A stretch of DNA of 7,280 nucleotides from Pseudomonadota bacterium (GCA_030596145.1 JAUVKS010000088.1:1-7280); one strand, 5' to 3'. Positions 1 to 5,714 are shown, counted from the first letter of the stretch. Notes: generated from the letters alone by a model not told the origin. Numbers and translations: made by a program.

Positions 1-518
1 TCCGCTATCGCCTCACCGCTTCCATATTTGTCATGTCTGCCCATGGCCTTCAAAAGGCCATCGTCAAAGCTCTGTATGCCCACAGAGAGTCGGTTCACAC
101 CGGCCCGCTTCAAAATCTCGATGTTTGTTCCTGTCAGGTGGTTCGGGTTCGTTTCCACCGAAATTTCACGGATTTGAAAGCTCTCCCTGATCAGCAAGAG
201 TGTCTCCTCCAGTTCATCTATCAGGATGGTAGGCGTTCCTCCCCCTACGTAGAGTCCGCCAAAGTCATAACCCTTCTCTTTGTAGAACAGGATTTCCTTT
301 CTGAGGGCGCTGAAATAATGCCTGCAAAGGGTCTCCTCAAAAACAACTCGGTTGAAGGAGCAGTAAGGACAGAGCTTCTCGCAGAATGGAACGTGAACAT
401 AAAGAAGACGAATCTGTCTTGAATCATCCGGGGTAAGGATCGGTCTCTCCCCTTCCTTAAAGTTCATGGCCTTTGCGAACTCCCGCTTAGCCCCCCTGGT
501 TATCATTTCATTGATCAA
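1..518 (-). CDS. Radical SAM protein, HemN/HemW-like (coproporphyrinogen III oxidase family), 5' part only
   Basis: The first 172 codons of a leftward gene are visible and the rest lies beyond the window. Translation shows the radical SAM cluster motif CxxxCxxC at Cys46, Cys50 and Cys53, in the context YVHVPFCEKLCPYC. The family's GGGTP motif (residues 92-96, SAM contact) follows, then SVETNP (120-125) and RLSVGIQSFDD (143-153). All are hallmarks of the HemN/HemW group, which includes oxygen-independent coproporphyrinogen III oxidase and heme chaperone-like proteins; these use a 4Fe-4S cluster and S-adenosylmethionine in the cytoplasm. A TTG at 518 is chosen as start because an AGGA lies 8 bases upstream (527-530). 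The in-frame ATG at 506 has no ribosome binding site at normal distance. The roughly 40 residues before the first motif strand are longer than in classical HemW, and 'SFNR' replaces the usual 'DFNS' after the cysteines. It may therefore be a divergent paralogue rather than a true HemN. Confident in the superfamily, unsure of the exact role. Confidence 0.85.
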   Translation of the reverse strand, partial: MINEMITRGAKREFAKAMNFKEGERPILTPDDSRQIRLLYVHVPFCEKLCPYCSFNRVVFEETLCRHYFSALRKEILFYKEKGYDFGGLYVGGGTPTILIDELEETLLLIRESFQIREISVETNPNHLTGTNIEILKRAGVNRLSVGIQSFDDGLLKAMGRHDKYGSGEAIA

Positions 519-543
519 AGCAATAATCCTCTATACTGAAAAC

Positions 544-723
544 GCTTTGAAAATATAATTCTTCGATGCTCAAAACATTTTTTCGACAATTCTAATTCTC
601 ACTCCACTGCAAATCCAAAACTCACTCTTCGAGCTCAAGCAGTTGGATTTGCGACCGTTTCGTTGCGATTGAAATTGTTACCGAAAAAATCTTGATTCGC
701 TCTCATAATCATATTTTCAAAGC
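544..723. repeat. Large nested inverted repeat (about 180 bp), candidate degenerate miniature element or structured leader
   Basis: Three blocks pair in nested order. The outer arms 544-560 and 707-723 (left arm GCTTTGAAAATATAATT) are complementary at 16 of 17 positions. The middle arms ATTTTTTCG (577-585) and CGAAAAAAT (682-690) pair perfectly in the same register and continue as ACAATT (586-591) with AATTGT (673-678) after a 3-base bulge. The inner arms GCAAATCCAA (609-618) and TTGGATTTGC (643-652) pair perfectly around a 24-base loop. Between the outer and middle blocks each side has exactly 16 unpaired bases. About 41 base pairs in total make chance very unlikely. The block pattern resembles a degraded palindromic MITE or a bulged RNA helix. 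It starts 26 bases upstream of the TTG start of the radical SAM gene. Function unknown. Confidence 0.7.
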
Positions 724-807
724 TCTCATTCTCATTTGAAGAAGTACTTTCCCCTTTAAAGTCTGCGGAACACTAACAAACATCGTGGAAATTATCAAGA
801 ATCTATA

Positions 808-836
808 TTGAAATAAGAACACAGCAGTGTTAAATA
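808..836 (+). promoter_or_regulatory. Weak candidate sigma70-type promoter for def, with a short dyad in its spacer
   Basis: TTGAAA (808-813) could be a -35 box. TTAAAT (830-835) follows after 16 bases as a poor -10 box, with a TG at 828-829. The spacer contains the perfect dyad AACAC-agca-GTGTT (818-831), which could be an operator half-site pair or chance. A second small dyad TGTTaAACA lies at 842-850. The match to consensus is modest, so this is only a candidate. The start codon of def is about 40 bases downstream, a normal leader length. Confidence 0.3.
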
Positions 837-874
837 GTAAATGTTAAACAATCTATTCATGGGGAAAGAAGTTT

Positions 875-1444
875 ATGTCAAATACCAAAATCTGGACACT
901 ATGGGAAAGCGAAAAGATCAACGAAGATGAAACTACTCTCCTAAGAAAGCCCGCAGCTGAAATTCCGATCCCATTTAATGACGAAGGAAAAAGGGATATA
1001 AAAACACTCGTCAATGCCTTTCTCGAAATGGATGACGCCCTTGGTCTTGCCGCCCCACAGATCGGGATAAGTAAAAGAATAGTTGTCTTCAGGAAGAGAA
1101 ACCTTGACGAAAAGACTCGGATCAAAAGCGAACAAGACTATGATGTTCTTATTAACCCACGTATTACCCAGAGCCGTGGAAAAATGGAAAAAACAACAGA
1201 GGGGTGTCTCTCATGCCCTGAGATAAGTATTGAAGTAAGCAGATTCCCCGAAATAAAGGTCAGGGCCTATGATATCCACGGAAATAAAATAAACAACCGG
1301 TACACCGGTTTTCTTGCCCGCATAGTTCAGCATGAACTTGATCACCTTGACGGGAAGCTCATAGTGGATCACGAGGGAGCACTGTACTATCCCAAAGAAA
1401 AACAGAATTTCTTTGAAAACCTATTGTCTAACAGAGACCTTTGA
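875..1444 (+). CDS. def: Peptide deformylase
   Basis: The 189-residue product removes the formyl group from the N-terminal methionine of newly made proteins in the cytoplasm, a metal-dependent (usually Fe2+ or Zn2+) hydrolysis. All three family motifs are present: GLAAPQ at 57-62, EGCLS at 109-113 and HELDH at 153-157. The predicted metal ligands are Cys111, His153 and His157, with Glu154 as the catalytic acid/base. Motif 1 normally reads GxGLAA; here the first glycine is Ala55. The length is slightly above the usual 165-175, mostly from a charged segment around 74-90 and a C-terminal tail. ATG 875 is preceded by a purine-rich GGGGAAAGAAG at 861-871, an imperfect ribosome binding site. In many bacteria def is next to fmt (methionyl-tRNA formyltransferase), but here it stands alone and could be a second, accessory deformylase. 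It converges on the dehydrogenase gene, with a palindromic repeat 24 bases after its stop. Confidence 0.95.
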   Translation: MSNTKIWTLWESEKINEDETTLLRKPAAEIPIPFNDEGKRDIKTLVNAFLEMDDALGLAAPQIGISKRIVVFRKRNLDEKTRIKSEQDYDVLINPRITQSRGKMEKTTEGCLSCPEISIEVSRFPEIKVRAYDIHGNKINNRYTGFLARIVQHELDHLDGKLIVDHEGALYYPKEKQNFFENLLSNRDL

Positions 1445-1468
1445 ATTTTGCCCTAAATAGTCTCGATG

Positions 1469-1537
1469 GTCATTCCCGTGCAAACGGGAATCCAGTATTT
1501 TCAACTCCTTATGGATTCCCACTTTCGTGGGAATGAC
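1469..1537. repeat. Palindromic dispersed repeat, copy 1 (GTCATTCCC...GGGAATGAC)
   Basis: This 69-bp element starts with GTCATTCCC and ends with its exact complement GGGAATGAC. It contains two perfect 8-bp hairpins: ATTCCCGT/ACGGGAAT (1472-1479 with 1484-1491, loop gcaa) and ATTCCCAC/GTGGGAAT (1515-1522 with 1527-1534, loop tttc). The whole unit is also an imperfect palindrome. Copy 2 is at 5625-5701. Repeats of this form are widespread in proteobacterial-type genomes and are often misread as short proteins containing 'SRLHGND'. Lying between convergent genes, it may act as a bidirectional terminator, though no good T-run follows the stems. Confidence 0.9.
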
Positions 1538-1626
1538 AGAAAGGACGCGTTTTTCAAAGCTCTCTAACAATAAGTAGGGCACCTGAGCTGCAGGCCGGAA
1601 GTTTAATCTCGTCGAATACCTGCGCC

Positions 1627-2631
1627 TCACCGATATAAATATGGGGAAGGAAGATCTTTCACTGTGGCAAGCCCCGGTTTCGCATCAACCACCGCTGGAG
1701 TGGAGTTCACCAAAACAGCGGTAGTAGCCTCATCCCCCGCGATACCACCATCAATCCTCATGTTAACATCAGGAGTCCCAATAATATAAATAGAATCATG
1801 AGGATCTTCCGCCCCTATATACATCCTCAAATCAAGGACAATTATCTCTTCGCCATCCTTGACCCCTTTCGCAACATTCTTGATTCCGGCGATATCTCCG
1901 GCCTTCAGATCAAAATATTCCGTTTTCACCGGTTTCACAGCCATGACAGGGTCTACGCTTTCCCTGACCTCGTCAAAAGAGATATCCAGCCGATCCGCGA
2001 TAAGATAAAGTGATTCCAGAAGTCCGGCGTGTCCCAGCGCCTTTTCATCTATCTTTGCCCGAAAGACCTCAGGGGTCATCCCCGCTCCGATCTTCTTCTG
2101 CAGCGGATATCTGCGCGTGGCGGCATTAACCACCCTTTCAACTCGAATCTTTTTCACATCCTGACAAACCGCCGTCAGAAAGAGGGGAAGGGAATCCATA
2201 ACAAACCCGGGATTCACACCCGTGCCGAGAACAGTTACACCATTTTCAATGGCTTTCCGACTCAATTCATCTGCCAGTTCAGAATTTTCAGCCGAGGGAA
2301 TCAACAGCTCTTCGGCGGAAGAGACGATATTCACTCCGGCCTTCACAATCTCCACTAACTGAGGAAATATGTTTCTCATACGTGATCCCGTCGTGTGAAT
2401 AACCACATCGGCCTTAACCCCGGCTAACAACTGCCTTGCATTGTCAGTAACAGTTATCCCCAATTCCCTTTTCAAATCCAGGATATCTCCCAGGTCCTTA
2501 CCCACCATATCTTTTGAAATATCAACCGCGCCAACTATCTCCATATTTGTCTTTTTCAGCACCAGTCTGGCCGTTTCAACCCCGATGGGACCCAAGCCGT
2601 AGTGAATTACACGAATCTTTCTTGAACTCAT
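1627..2631 (-). CDS. NAD(P)-dependent dehydrogenase, 2,4-diaminopentanoate dehydrogenase / DapB-like family
   Basis: The 334-residue cytoplasmic protein has an N-terminal Rossmann fold. The dinucleotide-binding loop GLGPIG is at 12-17, after the first strand KIRVIHY, and Asp37 lies at the end of the second strand, where the ribose is usually bound. The segment TGVNPGFVMDSLP (137-149) and the closing PGLATVKDLP (319-328) are typical of the family around 2,4-diaminopentanoate dehydrogenase (Ord, ornithine fermentation), often annotated as dihydrodipicolinate reductase-like. Length matches that family (about 335-350) and is longer than true DapB (about 270). The ATG at 2631 has a perfect AGGAGG 9 bases upstream. 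It lies downstream of the TRAP permease on the same strand, separated by 121 bp that include a hairpin, so it may have its own transcription. None of the other known ornithine-fermentation genes (aminomutase, OrtAB) is in the window, so the true substrate is uncertain. An amine or amino acid substrate is likely. Confidence 0.75.
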   Translation of the reverse strand: MSSRKIRVIHYGLGPIGVETARLVLKKTNMEIVGAVDISKDMVGKDLGDILDLKRELGITVTDNARQLLAGVKADVVIHTTGSRMRNIFPQLVEIVKAGVNIVSSAEELLIPSAENSELADELSRKAIENGVTVLGTGVNPGFVMDSLPLFLTAVCQDVKKIRVERVVNAATRRYPLQKKIGAGMTPEVFRAKIDEKALGHAGLLESLYLIADRLDISFDEVRESVDPVMAVKPVKTEYFDLKAGDIAGIKNVAKGVKDGEEIIVLDLRMYIGAEDPHDSIYIIGTPDVNMRIDGGIAGDEATTAVLVNSTPAVVDAKPGLATVKDLPSPYLYR

Positions 2632-2640
2632 TCTATCAAA

Positions 2641-2646
2641 CCTCCT
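2641..2646 (-). promoter_or_regulatory. Ribosome binding site of the dehydrogenase gene
   Basis: The minus strand reads AGGAGG here, a full Shine-Dalgarno match, followed by a 9-base spacer to the ATG at 2631. This fixes the start and is the strongest normally spaced ribosome binding site in the window. Confidence 0.9.
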
Positions 2647-2691
2647 ATGAATATAGTCAACTTTGTACCACTATCACACATGACCGGATGT

Positions 2692-2712
2692 GGTGGCATA
2701 TAAAATACCACC
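2692..2712. repeat. Short inverted repeat with AT-rich loop
   Basis: GGTGG (2692-2696) pairs with CCACC (2708-2712) around an AT-rich centre in which two more A-T pairs can form after a mismatch. It lies between the permease terminator candidate and the dehydrogenase gene. An overlapping dyad CACAT-gaccgg-ATGTG lies at 2677-2692. Either could be an operator, but the stems are short. Confidence 0.4.
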
Positions 2713-2726
2713 CTACAGAATTGTAA

Positions 2727-2747
2727 GGTCGGGTTTTATACCCGACC
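2727..2747 (-). terminator. Hairpin just after the TRAP permease stop codon, probable terminator
   Basis: A perfect 7-bp GC-rich stem, GGTCGGG (2727-2733) with CCCGACC (2741-2747), closes a 7-base AT loop. On the minus strand it begins 5 bases after the TAG stop of the permease. The sequence after the stem, TTACAATTCT, is only moderately T-rich, so termination may be partial and some transcripts may continue into the dehydrogenase gene. The hairpin could alternatively belong to a dispersed palindrome. Confidence 0.5.
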
Positions 2748-2752
2748 GGACG

Positions 2753-5506
2753 CTAACCGGTTTCCTCGGCAAGCAAACTTTCTCCTTCTTTAACTTTACC
2801 TTTTCTCCTCCTCTGGATCAGATAAACGGCCACAAGTATTCCCAACCCTATCAAGTTTAAATAGGGTATACGCAGGAAAAGGCAGAGCGTTGCAATACCG
2901 GTCGCTATCCTTTCCAGTATGGTCGATTTGTCCTTGAAATATCCTATTATCGTTGCCCCAAGCGCTATGACCCCTATAACTATCGCGGCAAACACCATGA
3001 TAAATCCAAGATAGTTAAACGGTACATTGGGGTCAAGGAGCCTCGGCAGCCATAGAATAATCGGGGAATACACAAAGACAAAGGGCACACAAAAGCCCGC
3101 CGAGGCCAGACCGAAGGCAGTAAATCCGGTCCGGAAGGGATCCGCCCCGGAAATTCCGGAGGCGGCGTATGCCGCAAGGGCGACAGGCGGCGTTACATCG
3201 GCAAGCACGGCGTAAAACAGAACAAACATATGTGAAACAAGCGGAGGGATTCCCCACTGCATGAGAGCAGGCGCCGCTATCATAGAGGCGATAATATACT
3301 GGGCGGTGGTTGGAAGACCCATGCCGAGCACAAAACAGGCGATTGCGGTAAAGACAAGCGTAAAAAACAGAGCAAGGGCATCCAAGGTCAGCAGGTGCAT
3401 AAAATCTATATGGCTGACAAAGAAGGCCACCCCATGGGCCAATTCGATAACGGCAGCCGCAAACTTCAACCCCAACCCGGTGAGGGTCGTAGCGCCGACT
3501 ATAAACCCGACACAGGCACAGGCCGCGCCGATGGCTAAGGCGTTTTTCGTCCCCCATTCGAGAGTATTTAATATATCAACCACCTTCATCCTGCTGTCCT
3601 TATAAAAGACCCCTATAGCAATTACCGCCATAGTACTCCAGAAGGCGCAAAGTGACGGGTCCACCCTGATTATCAGCAGGATAGCCAAAACTGACGCCGC
3701 AAGGATGCCGAAGAGCCAGGATACCCTGTCGGTCTTCTTAAAGACATAGAAAAACCCGGCCACTGCGACTACAATCCAGAAAATCAGGAATATGGAGTGG
3801 TCCAGGGGATTGGCCCAAAACAGAACGGAGGGCATCGATAAAAGGATGACAATCAAAAGAGGCATTGTCCTTCTGTGTATCTGGCCTATAGCCACGGAAT
3901 AAATGATCCCCCAGAAGGCAGCCAGGAAGGGACTGCTGCCGGATATCAAAAGATACACGATTACAACAAGAGGCAGCAGCAGAAGCCCTCTTTCCTTGAG
4001 AACTGCTCCCACTCTCGGGAGCGCGTCTTTTGGAAGACCGGTGAGCCCCTCTCTCAAGGCCTCAAAATGAACCATGGTACCCACCGCGAAGAAGTGCAGA
4101 AAGGCTGGAAGAATAGCGCAGGCGGCGATCTTTATATATGGTATCCCCAAAAACTCCGCCATAATGAAAGCCGCCGCCCCCATAATCGGCGGCATGAGCT
4201 GTCCTCCCGTTGACGAAGCGGCCTCAACAGCGCCCGCAAATCTGGAAGAATATCCCACCTTTTTCATGAGTGGAATGGTGAAGGCGCCTGTGGTAACGGT
4301 ATTCGCTATGGAGCTTCCGCTTATGGAACCCAAAAAACCACTGGAAACAACGGAAACCTTTGCCGGACCACCAACGGTGCCACCAGCCAGGGCCATGGCA
4401 AGATCTATAAAGAGCTGCCCGAGTCCGGTCTTGGAAATAAATATCCCGAAGAGGACAAAATGAAATACAAACGTAGCAACAACACCGAGCGGTATGCCGA
4501 ATATTCCCTCTGTTCCCAGATACATGTGCTCTATAATCCGCGGAATGGAATATCCCCTGTGGGCGAAGAAACTAAGCCCCGGGATATCAAGAAAATAAGG
4601 TCCCAGATAACAGTTTATCAAAACGAGAAAGGATATGAAGGGAAGCGGCGCGCCGATGCTCCTGCGCGCTCCTTCAAGAACTAAAAGAATAGCGAAACAT
4701 CCCACAACCAGATCAGTCATTTCAGGGAGTCCGGCCCTGAAGACCAAGCCATTGAATTCTAAAAAAATATAAACGGATACAACAGAAGACAGGAGTGCGA
4801 AAAAGACATCAAAATATGGAATATTATCCTGCTTGTAGATGAACGATCTCCCTTTTGCAATCGCCAGGAGCGATCCCGCCCACTGAAGCATAAAGAGTAA
4901 AATTATACTCAAAAAAGTGCCGAAAAGAAAAACACTCCAGAACACAAGGGGGGCGTTAACATCCTGAAAACATTCGACGAAATCAAAATGAGCGAACCCG
5001 CGAAATGCGGCATACAAAAGCCCCACAATCATCAGAGTGAAAATTGGAAAATCCAGATAAGCGGCAAGCCGCCTTTCTATAAATTCGCGCCTCTTAAAAT
5101 AGAGGATAAGCAGGAAGGAAGCGATGGCCAGAGAAACAACGGCCGTCACGGACAGACTGAAAACTTCCCTGAACATAACCGTAAGAAGAGAGCTGCCGAT
5201 AAAGGAATAGATTAAATCATAGACAAAATATTTCCGCCCCTCTGTCCCCTCCTTTCTTATGGTATATAGCATAAAGACAAGCGGCAGGACAAAGGCCAGG
5301 TGAAACGCCCTGTGCCTCCACTCTTGCAGGACACCAAATCCGGCTGTATAGAGATGGAATATCGAAAGGATCAGCGTCATGGCAAAGACGAGCTTTACGG
5401 CAAGACCGCTAAGCTGGCGAAATCTGAGCTCAGGATCGTACTTGGACAGCTCGTCCATGTCTTCCTTGACTTCTTTGGTAGCCGAAAGGTTTTCTGTAGA
5501 TTCCAT
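2753..5506 (-). CDS. TRAP transporter fused permease (DctQ-DctM type), TAXI class
   Basis: This 917-residue integral membrane protein has more than twenty hydrophobic segments. It is the channel subunit of a secondary transporter that imports a ligand delivered by the periplasmic TAXI protein. The conserved core includes GLGQLFIDLAMALAGGTVGG (361-380), GPAKVSVVSSGFLGSISGSS (380-399), VEAASSTGGQLMPPIMGAAA (427-446), GATTLTGLG (671-679), LGMGLPTTAQYI (727-738) and LADVTPPVALAAYAASGISG (768-787). All are signatures of the fused permease family. The N-terminal part, including HLYTAGFG (51-58) and LVLEGARRSIGAPL (275-288), corresponds to the fused small-subunit region. Typical members are about 600-870 residues. 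Here extra membrane segments appear near 95-210 and 510-635, with a C-terminal extension after about 825. The ATG at 5506 has AGGGTG 7 bases upstream. The gene follows the DUF1850 gene after an unusually wide gap that holds a palindromic repeat. Confidence 0.95.
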   Translation of the reverse strand: MESTENLSATKEVKEDMDELSKYDPELRFRQLSGLAVKLVFAMTLILSIFHLYTAGFGVLQEWRHRAFHLAFVLPLVFMLYTIRKEGTEGRKYFVYDLIYSFIGSSLLTVMFREVFSLSVTAVVSLAIASFLLILYFKRREFIERRLAAYLDFPIFTLMIVGLLYAAFRGFAHFDFVECFQDVNAPLVFWSVFLFGTFLSIILLFMLQWAGSLLAIAKGRSFIYKQDNIPYFDVFFALLSSVVSVYIFLEFNGLVFRAGLPEMTDLVVGCFAILLVLEGARRSIGAPLPFISFLVLINCYLGPYFLDIPGLSFFAHRGYSIPRIIEHMYLGTEGIFGIPLGVVATFVFHFVLFGIFISKTGLGQLFIDLAMALAGGTVGGPAKVSVVSSGFLGSISGSSIANTVTTGAFTIPLMKKVGYSSRFAGAVEAASSTGGQLMPPIMGAAAFIMAEFLGIPYIKIAACAILPAFLHFFAVGTMVHFEALREGLTGLPKDALPRVGAVLKERGLLLLPLVVIVYLLISGSSPFLAAFWGIIYSVAIGQIHRRTMPLLIVILLSMPSVLFWANPLDHSIFLIFWIVVAVAGFFYVFKKTDRVSWLFGILAASVLAILLIIRVDPSLCAFWSTMAVIAIGVFYKDSRMKVVDILNTLEWGTKNALAIGAACACVGFIVGATTLTGLGLKFAAAVIELAHGVAFFVSHIDFMHLLTLDALALFFTLVFTAIACFVLGMGLPTTAQYIIASMIAAPALMQWGIPPLVSHMFVLFYAVLADVTPPVALAAYAASGISGADPFRTGFTAFGLASAGFCVPFVFVYSPIILWLPRLLDPNVPFNYLGFIMVFAAIVIGVIALGATIIGYFKDKSTILERIATGIATLCLFLRIPYLNLIGLGILVAVYLIQRRRKGKVKEGESLLAEETG

Positions 5507-5513
5507 TGATTTT

Positions 5514-5552
5514 CACCCTTTCTCCAACCTTTTCCCGTCAAGGAAGAGGGTG
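5514..5552 (-). promoter_or_regulatory. Permease ribosome binding site inside a possible hairpin
   Basis: On the minus strand the Shine-Dalgarno AGGGTG (5514-5519), 7 bases from the permease ATG, is complementary to CACCCT (5547-5552), giving a 6-bp GC-rich stem. After one mismatch and then another, a few more pairs are possible (5545-5544 with 5521-5522, 5542-5541 with 5524-5525). If it forms in RNA, it would partly hide the ribosome binding site and lower permease translation. Confidence 0.35.
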
Positions 5553-5559
5553 TGTTTTT

Positions 5560-5714
5560 GACTTTTTACGATTCTATAAATATAAGTTGGTGGTTTCGTG
5601 AAAGGTCTAAATATATACAATTTTGTCATTCCCGTGAAAACGGGAATCCAGTTTTTTCAAGTGGTTAGCCGTTTATGGGTTCCCGCCTACGCGGGAATGA
5701 CAGACTTTTTACGA
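5560..5714. repeat. 12-bp direct repeat GACTTTTTACGA flanking the palindromic repeat
   Basis: Identical 12-base copies are at 5560-5571 and 5703-5714, 143 bases apart, on either side of palindromic repeat copy 2. The right copy almost touches the element end. They may be the edges of a larger composite repeat or remnants of two copies. They are too far from the palindrome on the left to be a simple target duplication. Confidence 0.55.
5625..5701. repeat. Palindromic dispersed repeat, copy 2 (GTCATTCCC...GGGAATGAC)
   Basis: This 77-bp element has the same ends as the copy at 1469-1537 and the same two-hairpin design. ATTCCCGT (5628-5635) pairs with ACGGGAAT (5640-5647) around loop gaaa, and TTCCCGC (5680-5686) pairs with GCGGGAA (5691-5697) around loop ctac. 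The left halves are nearly identical in both copies, differing in the hairpin loop. The middle is 8 bases longer here, and the right hairpins differ by compensating changes (CCCAC/GTGGG versus CCCGC/GCGGG). It lies inside the transporter cassette, between the DUF1850 and permease genes. Confidence 0.9.

Larger units (their letters stand above)
519..874. other. 356-base AT-rich intergenic region between divergent genes
   Basis: No convincing coding sequence is seen on either strand. The stretch separates the leftward radical SAM gene from the rightward def gene. It contains the nested inverted repeat at 544-723 and a weak promoter candidate for def near 808-836, both listed separately. A 29-codon open frame starting at ATG 841 overlaps def in another frame and has no ribosome binding site, so it is not called. 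No clear promoter for the radical SAM gene was found on the minus strand. Such a promoter would have to lie inside or beyond the inverted repeat, which would place the repeat in that gene's leader RNA. Confidence 0.7.

Noticed and set aside
33..422. Plus-strand open frame of 129 codons
   Set aside because: It is the opposite strand of the radical SAM gene, whose translation carries clear family motifs; no ribosome binding site or recognisable domain on the plus strand.
544..723. Integron attC site
   Set aside because: The large imperfect palindrome resembles attC in outline, but the RYYYAAC and GTTRRRY core sites are absent and no cassette array or integrase is visible.
841..930. Small upstream reading frame starting at ATG 841 and overlapping def
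   Set aside because: No ribosome binding site, only 29 codons, and no translational-coupling arrangement with the def start at 875.
1421..1630. Minus-strand open frame of 69 codons with a GTG start, overlapping the ends of def and the dehydrogenase gene
   Set aside because: Most of it is the translation of the palindromic repeat; the peptide KILDSRLHGND is a known artefact of this repeat type. It also overlaps the 3' end of def.
1627..2631. True dihydrodipicolinate reductase (dapB) or diaminopimelate dehydrogenase
   Set aside because: The protein is longer than DapB and lacks the DapB catalytic motif E-(L/A)-H-H-x-x-K; the NPGFVMDSLP and PGLATVKDLP segments fit the 2,4-diaminopentanoate dehydrogenase group better.
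2640..2665. TTGACT on the minus strand near 2660 as a -35 box for the dehydrogenase gene
   Set aside because: A -10 box at the right distance would fall on the start codon; the sequence is too close to the Shine-Dalgarno to be a promoter for this gene.
3033..3557. 174-codon minus-strand open frame inside the permease gene
   Set aside because: It overlaps conserved core motifs of the permease in another frame and its composition (many Cys and Arg) looks like an out-of-frame translation.
4074..4463. 129-codon plus-strand open frame opposite the permease gene
   Set aside because: It is antisense to the most conserved part of the permease (ISGSS and STGGQLMPP region) and is explained by codon constraints of that gene.
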